Assembly (NCBI GenBank): GCA_013043945.1
Contig: JABEUW010000198.1
Location: forward strand, 1-21,844
Origin: Vulcanimicrobiota bacterium
Lineage (GTDB): Bacteria; Vulcanimicrobiota; Vulcanimicrobiia; Vulcanimicrobiales; Vulcanimicrobiaceae
DNA length: 21,844 bases
Direction: 5' to 3'
This document shows, one piece after another, positions 7,922 through 15,689 of this stretch. The notes beneath the pieces were generated by a model. It worked only from the letters and a program-made list of their open reading frames with translations, ran no database searches and was not told the DNA's origin. Both the position numbers and the translations under genes were made by a program. How positions within the stretch are numbered: position 1 is the first letter of the stretch; every line of letters begins with the position of its first letter.

Positions 7922-9955
7922 ATGGCAGCGTACGGCAAGGAGGCCGCTTCGGCGCTGACCAGGATCGATCTACTCGATCGGCGAGCCCTCGCCGAGATCG
8001 TCGAATGCACGTTTGCCCAAGTGGGCCAATGCCAACCGGTCGCCGATATCCTCAGCCGCCTCAACGCCGAAGAGTTCGCTCGCCTCAAAGGGCAGCTCGC
8101 CGATTATATCGCGATGCTGCTCGAGCCGAACCTCGATGCCGAGACGCACGCCACCCAGGCGCGGCGCGTCGGAGCGGTGCATGCCTTTGTTGGGCTCGGG
8201 CCGCAGTGGCTCGCCCATACCTATTCAATCGTCGAGCAGCAGATAGTCGATCGCCTCTCCGCCCTGCCGATCGAGCGCTCGGCGCCCGTCGAACGCAGCA
8301 TCAATCAACGCATTTTGCTCGACATTCGCGAACAAGCCGAGAGTTTTGGAACGGTCGGCAAAAGCCTTACCGCGACGATTACGCAGATCGATCGCAGCAT
8401 CAATAGCGTTGCCAATCTCTCCGATCTCATTCGCGGCGCATTCGAAGCGATGGATAGCATCGAAGGCCTGCTCGCGGGATTGTTTCTTCGCTCGGATTCC
8501 ACCGGCGAGCTCCAAGTCGAAGCGACCTTTGGGCTCGGTCGACGCTATCACGAAGCGATGGAGGAGGGTGAAACCCCCAAGATCCATATCGACGCAAACC
8601 GTGCCGCGGGTCGCGGCCCCGGTGGGCAGGCGTGGCGAAGCGCCGAGATCGTCGTCGCTCACGACTGGATGGCCAGTGCTGACCGCGCGCCGTGGCGTTC
8701 GGTCTCCGCCGAGTTAGGCTTCCGATCGGGCGCAGCGATTCCATTACTCGACGAATCGGGACGAACGATCGCGTTACTGATGCTCTACAGTCACTATCCC
8801 GGTTTCTTTGCCAGCAACCGTATTGAAAAATTCCTCATCCACCTTCAACTCGTCCTCGGCCGTGAAGTCGCGCGGCGCATCCACGCGCCAATCGTACCGA
8901 TGACCGAGAGCACCGCCTACCGCCGCTTACTCGATATCCAAAGCGTTGCTGTCCTCTACCAGCCCATCGTCAACCTTCGCGATAGCACGCTGGTAAAAGT
9001 CGAAGCGCTCGCACGGCTCATCGACGAGCGCGGCGAGATGATTCCCGCGCAGCGCTTTCTCCCAGCACTCGGTGAATCCGATCTTCTCCAGCTCTTTGAA
9101 ACGGTGCTCCGCATTGCGTGCCGCGACTGCATGATGCTCGAATGCGCGGGCCTTCGTACAAATATCGCCGTCAACATTCCCGCTCCGGCGCTCGCCGATC
9201 CACGCTATCGCGAAGTGCTTTTCGCGATTCTCCTTGAAAACGGGCTGGCACCCAACCGCCTCACGCTCGAGATGCTCGAGACGCCCGAAGATGCCGCCGA
9301 TCTCACCCGGCACGAGCGGTCGATCGCCCAGCTTCGTGCCCACGGCATCGAAATCGAACAGGACGATCTCGGTTCGGCGCACAGTTCCCTCGTTCGTCTC
9401 GATCGCTACCCGTTCGACGGCGTGAAAATCGATCAAGCACTCGTGCAGGGAGCGCGGATCCATCCGCAACGAGCATTAGAATTCATCCTTCATCTCACCC
9501 GGCTCGCGCACGCACTCGATATTCCGGTCACGGTCGAAGGGTTGGAAAACCATGGGACCATCGAGGCAGCGACGATCCTCGGTGCAGATCGAGGGCAGGG
9601 CTACGGCATTGCTCGGCCGATGCAAGCGAGTGAGTTGCTACAATGGCACGCCGATTTTCAACACCGTATCGATCCCCAAACACCGCAAACCTCGCTCGGT
9701 GCGATGGCCGGCTTTCTTCTGTGGGATCTGCAACTCGCCGAACTCGCTCGCTGGCCGAATATGCTCGCCGAATTCACACGTGGCGACAGCATCATCGACC
9801 GATACCGCCGCACCCACGCAGCGACCGATGCTCGCCTCGAACATCTCCTCGCGCGAACCCGCGCCGAGGCCAGCCAGGGAGCCAACCACGAGCGCTACCG
9901 ACGCGCCCGCCAAGAGGTGATGAAAGAGCTTCACGAGCACTGGACCTCGATGTAA
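7922..9955 (+). CDS. Globin-coupled sensor c-di-GMP phosphodiesterase (globin-GAF-EAL)
   Basis: 677 residues, no membrane segment. Residues about 20-145 match the globin domain of sensor proteins: GAVHAFVGLGPQWLAHTY has the proximal histidine H87 and the following PxW-type motif, which suggests heme-based oxygen or NO sensing. About 165-320 is a GAF-like domain. About 335-590 is an EAL domain with the signature residues kept: E361-A-L, N in TNIAVNI, E in LTLEMLE, D481-D482 in EQDDLGSAHSS, K502 in VKID and E539 in VEGLEN. It should hydrolyse c-di-GMP to pGpG. A helical C-terminal tail of about 80 residues follows. ATG 7922 is preferred over ATG 7874 because GGAGGG lies 7 bases upstream. It stands next to a Pel-like exopolysaccharide locus, a classic c-di-GMP target. 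Confidence 0.9.
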   Translation: MAAYGKEAASALTRIDLLDRRALAEIVECTFAQVGQCQPVADILSRLNAEEFARLKGQLADYIAMLLEPNLDAETHATQARRVGAVHAFVGLGPQWLAHTYSIVEQQIVDRLSALPIERSAPVERSINQRILLDIREQAESFGTVGKSLTATITQIDRSINSVANLSDLIRGAFEAMDSIEGLLAGLFLRSDSTGELQVEATFGLGRRYHEAMEEGETPKIHIDANRAAGRGPGGQAWRSAEIVVAHDWMASADRAPWRSVSAELGFRSGAAIPLLDESGRTIALLMLYSHYPGFFASNRIEKFLIHLQLVLGREVARRIHAPIVPMTESTAYRRLLDIQSVAVLYQPIVNLRDSTLVKVEALARLIDERGEMIPAQRFLPALGESDLLQLFETVLRIACRDCMMLECAGLRTNIAVNIPAPALADPRYREVLFAILLENGLAPNRLTLEMLETPEDAADLTRHERSIAQLRAHGIEIEQDDLGSAHSSLVRLDRYPFDGVKIDQALVQGARIHPQRALEFILHLTRLAHALDIPVTVEGLENHGTIEAATILGADRGQGYGIARPMQASELLQWHADFQHRIDPQTPQTSLGAMAGFLLWDLQLAELARWPNMLAEFTRGDSIIDRYRRTHAATDARLEHLLARTRAEASQGANHERYRRARQEVMKELHEHWTSM

Positions 9956-10045
9956 GAACGATCGAGCGAACGGCACGCCTCACGATCGAGATAGGCCAGC
10001 GCCTCAACGAGCGAGAAGCGAGCCCGAAGGAGGATACGCCTGAAG
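9956..10045. other. Short intergenic gap
   Basis: I see no promoter, terminator or small gene in these 90 bases apart from an AAGGAGG ribosome site at 10027-10033, 12 bases before the next start. Confidence 0.6.
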
Positions 10046-10519
10046 ATGACCGAGATCGAGATACGACGCCAGGTCGCCTGTCCGTACACGCGGGCAAAGG
10101 AGCTTCTCCGCGATCGCTTACAACCGCTCGCCGATGCCGGAGCGAGCCTGCCTCAACGGCTCTCGCTCACTTTCCACGACCGAGAGCTCGGCAAGGAGGT
10201 CGAGATGCAATTTGCCGTCGCTCGCGACCCGATGCATTTCGACGAGCCATGGGCAATCTCGTGGCAGCCGGAGGTTGGAGGGCTCTATCCGAGCTTCCAC
10301 GGCTCGCTCAGCATCCGCGCGAGCGATACCTACGAAAGCGCACGCCTCGAACTTCATGGGAGCTACGAACCTCCGCTTGGCGCGATCGGCAAGGCGTTCG
10401 ATAACGTCCTCGGCAAACACATCGCCGAAGCGACCGGCGCGCGTTTCCTCGATGAGATCGCCTCCACCATCGAAGCACGGCATCTCGCCGAAGAAGCAGT
10501 GAAATCGGCCGGGCGTTAA
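10046..10519 (+). CDS. Small SRPBCC/START-like hypothetical protein
   Basis: 157 residues, cytoplasmic. The start MTEIEIRRQVACPYTRAKELL, the alternating central strands (FDEPWAISWQPEV, LYPSFHGSLSIR, ARLELHGSYEPPLG) and the long C-terminal amphipathic helix (about 115-155) follow the helix-grip pattern of SRPBCC ligand-binding proteins. No catalytic residue or ligand can be inferred. It follows the EAL gene on the same strand and may be transcribed with it. Its stop codon TAA shares the palindrome TTAA with the stop of the convergent PelG-like gene. Confidence 0.6.
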   Translation: MTEIEIRRQVACPYTRAKELLRDRLQPLADAGASLPQRLSLTFHDRELGKEVEMQFAVARDPMHFDEPWAISWQPEVGGLYPSFHGSLSIRASDTYESARLELHGSYEPPLGAIGKAFDNVLGKHIAEATGARFLDEIASTIEARHLAEEAVKSAGR

Positions 10520-12126
10520 TACGCCGCGTAATACGCAAAAGAGAAATGCCACATCGTTTGTATCGCTGCAACCGTCGTAATCGTCGTAAAGGCTAACGCC
10601 GAAACGAGAAGTCCGCCGACCATCGCCTCCGCCGGAAGGTGGGCGTAGAGCGCCCACCCACAGGTAACGATCGAGCCGATCGTGCCAACGGCCGTGCCGA
10701 TGACGGGCGCGCGCGGTCGGCTGAGAAAAAAGAGCATTTGCGTGTTGAGTAGCCCGAGCATCACGAGGCCATAGGCCGGAATTGCAAAGCGTAACACCTC
10801 GAGTGAGAGCGCCGCGTCCCCACTGCTGCCCAAGCGCGCCGAGAGAATCATGCGCGTGCCGACAAACTCCCCAAGCGCGGCCGCAAGCCCGGTCGCTGCC
10901 GCAACCGCAAGTATTCCCAATGCGTAAAACCGTAACATTGACCGATCGAACTTTCCTAAGTCACGAATCGCTCCCGTCGCACCCTTGAGAATGCGACGCG
11001 GCAATGCTTCAAGCATGACGTTGATCACCCCGACCACCGGCAAAATCGCCAGCAACGCAATGTCGGCGCCGAGTTCGTATGCCGAGGCGTAAGCAAAGCC
11101 CCGCCCATTCGCAGCGGCGATCCCGGCAGCGATGCGATCGACCAGAATCGATGCGAAATAAAGTGCCCCGAAGAGCGCGTAGGGCAACGTCGATCTCACG
11201 ATCGAACCGAGCGCGGGCGGCACGGGCGCGCTCGTCGCCGCAGCGCGACGCGCGAGCCACAACATCGTCGATCCAAGAATTGCCGCCCCAAGGATCCCGA
11301 CCTCCGCCGCGAGTGTTGCCGGTTCCCACGGCACGTCGACGTGTCGATGGAAAAACAGCACGAAGGTAGCACCGGTGATAGCCGTCGCGATGACAGCCAA
11401 CGCAACCATCCAAAAAAAACGTCGGAGGGTATAGAGCGGCGCGAGGGAGAGTTGAAATATCGCCGTTCCCGCGCAAAAAGACGCCGCAAGGAGGGCGTCG
11501 GGATTCCCGACGATCGGAACGAGCGCAGCATAGAGGGCGAGCGATGCCGCTCCCGTCGTCAGCACGGCAGCAAGCACGAAGCGCCGTAAGGTCCACGCCA
11601 TGAGCGCATCGTTCGATTGCAAGAAATAAAACGTGAGGCGGCGAGCGATGGCCTGCGAGAAAAAACCGCTGATGATTTGTGCTGCGTACACTCCAACGGC
11701 GATCGCCGTCGCCAGGTGCAGCGGCGTTGAGAGACTCGACCATAGCGATGCGCCAAAAATTGCCAAGCCGATCACCGCGACGATCCATGGAGCAGAATAG
11801 AGCGAGCCTATGGCATAATCGCGACAGCTCTGCGTAAACCAGTCGAGCGTCGGCGGCTCGCGTCGCTCCTCGTCGGTAACATATCGATTGACCGCCGCGC
11901 TAACATCGCGTGCGAGCGCGAAGAGATCGGGGTACCAGAGCTCGGCGACGACCTCGGGGCTATAGCCAAGCGACTCGAGGAGGATCGCGACTTCGTCGAT
12001 TCCCTTGGGGCGCCAACCAATTCCGAAACGATCTCTCCGCGAGAGGGCGACGATCGTTCGCGCAGCCGATTCCACCGCCTGCTCGCGTCGTTCGAACGGT
12101 TCGAATGCGTCGTCGAATCCGCTCAC
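10516..12126 (-). CDS. PelG-like polysaccharide membrane transporter
   Basis: 536 residues. About 110 soluble N-terminal residues are followed by roughly eleven or twelve hydrophobic helices (about 113 to the C-terminus) with few charges, the pattern of MOP-superfamily flippases such as PelG. Position supports this: the start GTG at 12126 overlaps the PelF-type gene stop (GTGA), and pelF-pelG adjacency is the hallmark of Pel loci. PelG is thought to help move or polymerise the glycan across the inner membrane together with PelD and PelE. The soluble N-terminal extension is unusual compared with the shorter Pseudomonas PelG. If not PelG, it is another polysaccharide flippase. Confidence 0.72.
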   Translation of the reverse strand: MSGFDDAFEPFERREQAVESAARTIVALSRRDRFGIGWRPKGIDEVAILLESLGYSPEVVAELWYPDLFALARDVSAAVNRYVTDEERREPPTLDWFTQSCRDYAIGSLYSAPWIVAVIGLAIFGASLWSSLSTPLHLATAIAVGVYAAQIISGFFSQAIARRLTFYFLQSNDALMAWTLRRFVLAAVLTTGAASLALYAALVPIVGNPDALLAASFCAGTAIFQLSLAPLYTLRRFFWMVALAVIATAITGATFVLFFHRHVDVPWEPATLAAEVGILGAAILGSTMLWLARRAAATSAPVPPALGSIVRSTLPYALFGALYFASILVDRIAAGIAAANGRGFAYASAYELGADIALLAILPVVGVINVMLEALPRRILKGATGAIRDLGKFDRSMLRFYALGILAVAAATGLAAALGEFVGTRMILSARLGSSGDAALSLEVLRFAIPAYGLVMLGLLNTQMLFFLSRPRAPVIGTAVGTIGSIVTCGWALYAHLPAEAMVGGLLVSALAFTTITTVAAIQTMWHFSFAYYAAY

Positions 12127-13580
12127 GTAGCCGCACCTCGACTCACGGCGGATCCAACTTCATCGTAGAGCGCGCGATAGTTCGCCAAACATCCGTTTAG
12201 CGTAAAGAGCTCGAGCGCTCGTTCGCGCGCCATTTTTCCTAACGCCGCGGCTTCTTCGGGGCGCGCGAGTAAATCGCAGAGCGCCTCGGCAAGGCGCTGC
12301 GGGCGTTTCGGCGGAACGACGGTACCGCAATCGCCGATCGCCTCGCGCGCACCACCGACATCGGTAGCGACGACGGGCTTCGCGCACATCATTGCCTCGA
12401 TTACGGAGTAAGGAAACCCCTCGGAGATCGACGAGAGCGCGACGACGCTCGCCCCGGCATACGCCGACGCCGGATCGGAGGTCGAACCGCGAAACCGCAC
12501 GCACTCTTCGAGCCCCAAGACCCGGACCAGATCGAGGACACGCACGTTATAGGCTTCATCGTGGACGGGCCCCCAGATATCGAACACGACATCGGGGAAG
12601 CGGTCGCGTACGAATGGTGCGCTCGCAACGAGCGTCTCGAGGTCTTTGAGCGGATCGATCCGCACCATTGCAGTCACCGTCGGTCGCTCCGGCCGATAGT
12701 TCCGGTCATCGAAGCGCGTTTCATCGACGCCGTTATAGATCACCAGAATGCGTTCTTCAGGAACGCCGTAAAATCGCTCCCAGGTCGCATTATAGCTGCA
12801 GACCGGCGCGATAATGTCCGCGACTGCATAGGTTGCCCGAGCGATCGCCGAAAAAAGGTTCTTCTTAATCGATCGGTCGGAGAACGGGAAACCGGCCCGG
12901 GCTAGTTCGAGCACGCGCTCGCGCAGATAGACCCCGTGTTCGGTTAATACCACCGGGAAGCCGAGCGCGCTCTTTGCCGCGATGGCAACCAATCCGCAGA
13001 GCCCCGCCGCGCTGCTATGAACGATATCGCTCGACGGTATCTCGATAGCGAGCGGCGCGAGGTATCGATAGAACGAGCGCGTGAGTTCGATCGCCTCCAA
13101 TGCCGACATGAAACGGTCGTGCCAGGCACTGGCGCGGAATTGAGCGAGCGTTACGTTCCACACCTCCTCGCGTCGCATCGTCCAGTCGTAATCGTGTCTG
13201 CGAAAATAGGTGTAGATTCCCCCGATTGCATCGACCAGCCGCTGCGGCTGGGCGCTCTCCATGCCGCGAACGATTTCATCGAGGAATGCAGCGAATAGCG
13301 GAACGAACTCCTCGCGCAGCGCTCGCGGATCGCGCCTTCCTTCGGAACGGAGATCGGCACCGCTATATTCGCTCATGCGTTCGTGCCCCCAGAGCGGCAA
13401 GGCAATCGTTCGAGCGACGTTCGGAGGAGCGACATACTCGACGGAACTCGAGGGATTTCCCACGAGAGCGAAGATGGTGAACTCCACCTCCGATAATCCC
13501 GAGATCAACAGATGACACCAGGTCGAGACGCCGCCGCGGACGTAGGGGTAGGTCCCTTCAGTTAGGAGCAGGGAGCGCAC
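12123..13580 (-). CDS. pelF: PelF-type GT4 glycosyltransferase
   Basis: 485 residues, soluble. The N-terminus MRSLLLTEGTYPYVRGGVST carries the PelF signature (LLxEGTxPYVxGGVSxW). LTEHGVYLRER (212-222), the IYNGVD segment (281-286) and E387-GFPYSVI-E395 (the E-x7-E motif) are the GT-B/GT4 nucleotide-sugar site. PelF uses a UDP-hexosamine to polymerise the Pel polysaccharide in the cytoplasm. The start is GTG at 13580, two bases past the TAG stop (13584-13586) of the upstream response-regulator fusion, and its stop overlaps the next start, so all three are one transcript. The length fits the family (about 500 residues). Confidence 0.88.
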   Translation of the reverse strand: MRSLLLTEGTYPYVRGGVSTWCHLLISGLSEVEFTIFALVGNPSSSVEYVAPPNVARTIALPLWGHERMSEYSGADLRSEGRRDPRALREEFVPLFAAFLDEIVRGMESAQPQRLVDAIGGIYTYFRRHDYDWTMRREEVWNVTLAQFRASAWHDRFMSALEAIELTRSFYRYLAPLAIEIPSSDIVHSSAAGLCGLVAIAAKSALGFPVVLTEHGVYLRERVLELARAGFPFSDRSIKKNLFSAIARATYAVADIIAPVCSYNATWERFYGVPEERILVIYNGVDETRFDDRNYRPERPTVTAMVRIDPLKDLETLVASAPFVRDRFPDVVFDIWGPVHDEAYNVRVLDLVRVLGLEECVRFRGSTSDPASAYAGASVVALSSISEGFPYSVIEAMMCAKPVVATDVGGAREAIGDCGTVVPPKRPQRLAEALCDLLARPEEAAALGKMARERALELFTLNGCLANYRALYDEVGSAVSRGAAT

Positions 13581-13583
13581 GGG

Positions 13584-14864
13584 CTACGAGAGCGACGAAG
13601 GACGATCGTCGGCGATCACCGACGTCATCGACTCGGCGATCGAGACCGATTTTTTTGCGAGTTGCAAGTTACCGGCAAGCAAAAAACACTTCGCCGCGTT
13701 GACGTAGGCATCGGAGATATCGTTCCCTTGCTTTGAGTCTTCAGCCAAGGTCAAATACATTTTTCCCGAGAGGCGGAGTAATTTATTAGAAAGATCGGCG
13801 TTTTGCTGCCGCCCAGCCATTGTCGAGGCGCTGCGAAATGCGATTGCCGCACGGGCATACTGAGAGCGATGCTCCGCGCGCTCTGCTTCCTCCAGGTAGA
13901 GATTGAGCGCATCCGCGTAACGGCCGAGTTGCTCGGCGTGCGAAGCGGCGAGCCACAGCGCATCCTCGCCGGTTTCGACCGGAGCTGGCGCCGCGGGGGG
14001 AGCGGCCGGCACCGCCGCAGGTGCGGCTGCGCTCGATGCTGCCGGCGCGGGCGGCGTAGCCGGCGCGGGCGGCGTAGCCGGCGTAGCCGGCGCCGCTGCT
14101 GCGGGCGCTTCCGGCTCGGCGAATAAGCTGCGCCAGCGCAGATGACTGGCGATGCGCGCAATGAGTTCCTCGGGCTCGAATGGCTTCGTGACGTAGTCCT
14201 GTGCGCCCGCCTCTAACGCCGCAACCTTCTCCTCCGTTCCGCTCTGTGCGGTCACCATAATAATTGGAATATCGCGCGTGCGAGGATCGGAGCGAAGCCG
14301 AATTGCCGTATCGCGTCCGTCGAGTATCGGCATGCGATAATCGAGTAAAATGAGATCGGGATGCTCCGCGATCGCGCGCTCGCAGGCGTCGGCACCATTC
14401 CCAACGGCCGATGCACGAAAGCCACGCCGTTCCAATAACGCGAGCAAGAGGCGACGGATATTCGCATCATCATCTGCGACGAGAATCGACCCTCGCGACG
14501 GCGATTCCAAATCATGGGCGGCACGCTGCGCCGAAAAAGCGAGGGCGATATCGTCACACCACGCCTCCAACTGCGCTGCAACACCGAGTGAAAGTTTCTG
14601 AGCGTTGAAAAACTCAACGTAGCCGAACGCCCCAGCCGCCCCAACGAGGGGCGCCCCAAATCGCTCGCCCTCGAACACGGGAGCGGCGGCCGCAATTCGA
14701 TCGCGAATCGCCGATGGGGAGGAGCCCAATGCGCTCTCGGCGTCGTTCGCAGCGCGCGCAGCGAGCGTCGGCATCGCACCCGGCTCGCCGATCAGCCAAA
14801 TATCGACCTGTCGTACGCCGAACTTCGCCAGCGCTTCGTGCGCCCGCTCCACAGGGTTGATCAA
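13584..14864 (-). CDS. GAF-like / REC / TPR fusion protein in the Pel-like operon
   Basis: 426 residues in three parts. Residues 1-120 form a small alpha/beta region (EGERFGAPLVGAAGAFGYVEF) resembling a GAF domain. Residues 126-245 are a full receiver domain: acidic pocket D131-D132, phospho-acceptor D175 in LILLDYRMP, T205 in VTA and K227 in KPF. A linker of almost only Ala and Pro (about 251-297) follows. Residues about 300-415 are TPR-like helical repeats (WLAASHAEQLGRYADALNLY, then two or three more). No DNA-binding or enzymatic output is present. Its place, before pelF, suggests it substitutes for PelD (GAF-containing c-di-GMP receptor) and PelE (TPR); that is inference. The TTG start at 14864 overlaps the upstream stop (TTGA) and has GGAG at suitable spacing; GTG four codons later is an alternative. 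Confidence 0.78.
   Translation of the reverse strand: MINPVERAHEALAKFGVRQVDIWLIGEPGAMPTLAARAANDAESALGSSPSAIRDRIAAAAPVFEGERFGAPLVGAAGAFGYVEFFNAQKLSLGVAAQLEAWCDDIALAFSAQRAAHDLESPSRGSILVADDDANIRRLLLALLERRGFRASAVGNGADACERAIAEHPDLILLDYRMPILDGRDTAIRLRSDPRTRDIPIIMVTAQSGTEEKVAALEAGAQDYVTKPFEPEELIARIASHLRWRSLFAEPEAPAAAAPATPATPPAPATPPAPAASSAAAPAAVPAAPPAAPAPVETGEDALWLAASHAEQLGRYADALNLYLEEAERAEHRSQYARAAIAFRSASTMAGRQQNADLSNKLLRLSGKMYLTLAEDSKQGNDISDAYVNAAKCFLLAGNLQLAKKSVSIAESMTSVIADDRPSSLS
14041..14094 (-). repeat. Tandem repeat coding the Ala-Pro linker
   Basis: Two exact 18-bp units (14041-14058 and 14059-14076) followed by two 9-bp half units. On the minus strand they encode PATPPA-type repeats of the linker between the receiver and TPR domains. 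Such a tract can vary in copy number and so change linker length. Confidence 0.8.
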
Positions 14865-15689
14865 ATATTTACTCCGTAGCTTATCGTGGGACGAAAATCG
14901 ACGTAACTCTTTGCGACGCCGATCGGCAGCAAATTTCCACGGAGGTAGGTGCCGGTAACCCCACCGAGTTCGAGCGCGGGGCCCCGCAGCCCGAATGGGG
15001 TTAAACGCACGCCGAGGGTGAGCTCCGCATAATTGCCGTAAAAATAGGGATGGGTATCGAGCGCGAGCACGGCGCGGGCGAAAACGCTGACCGGGTGCCG
15101 CTCTTTCGGGGGCGTGCTGCCGATCTCCAATTGCTCGTAAAATTGAAGATCGTGGTAGCGACTGTAATAGATGCCGTCACCATAGAAATTGCCGTAGGCG
15201 GCCTGCGCTTTTGCTGCCCCCCCCCCACTCGCGATAATATTCAAGCCCACCGCGAAGATCGCCGCCCGAGGGGGTCGCCGCAATCGAACCAATTTTCGTC
15301 GTCGCCCCGCCCTGTACGAAGGCACGGAGACCTGCGGGATTCGTGTACTGCACTCCGAGTGCGAGCCCGGCATAGTTATCGTTGAGCGTCTGCGGAATGA
15401 CCCCGCCCCCGGTACGCGTGTCGTCGTTGGCAAAAAAATCGACGAACGGCCGAATCGCATTCGAAGGAGAACCGAACGGCTTATACGCATCGATGGAAAA
15501 GACGTTATCGCGATACTGCGAGGTATGCTCGAGATAGGCATAAAGAAATCCGGCTCGATCCGGTGATGCGTGTGCGGATTGAGCCGCGGGCACGGGGGTT
15601 GGAGTCGGAACGGGCGCATGCTCGGCGGCGAGCGCGCGAGCGCCGTGCATCGCGACTATACATGCGATGGTCGCGAGCATTCGCTTCAT
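14861..15689 (-). pseudogene. Outer-membrane beta-barrel of the Pel-like locus, frame interrupted at a 10-G tract
   Basis: The gene starts at ATG 15689, overlapping the deacetylase stop (ATGA). A signal peptide (MKRMLATIACIVAMHGARALA) and a short Pro-rich stretch precede barrel-like strands such as NDNYAGLALGVQYTNPAG. At 15217-15226 a run of ten C (G on the coding strand) breaks the frame after EYYREWGG. The next frame carries on the same kind of protein (AAYGNFYGDGIYYSRYHDLQ, YFYGNYAELTLGVRLTPFG, YVDFRPTISYGVNI) to TGA 14861. Nine Gs would give one 275-residue protein. As written, the product stops shortly after the tract. It would be the outer-membrane exit for the polysaccharide in place of PelB. 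Sequencing error, real pseudogene and phase-variable slippage are all possible. Confidence 0.78.

Noticed and set aside
13803..14126. Plus-strand Arg/Cys/Gly-rich 107-codon frame
   Set aside because: It is the complement of the Ala/Pro tandem-repeat linker.
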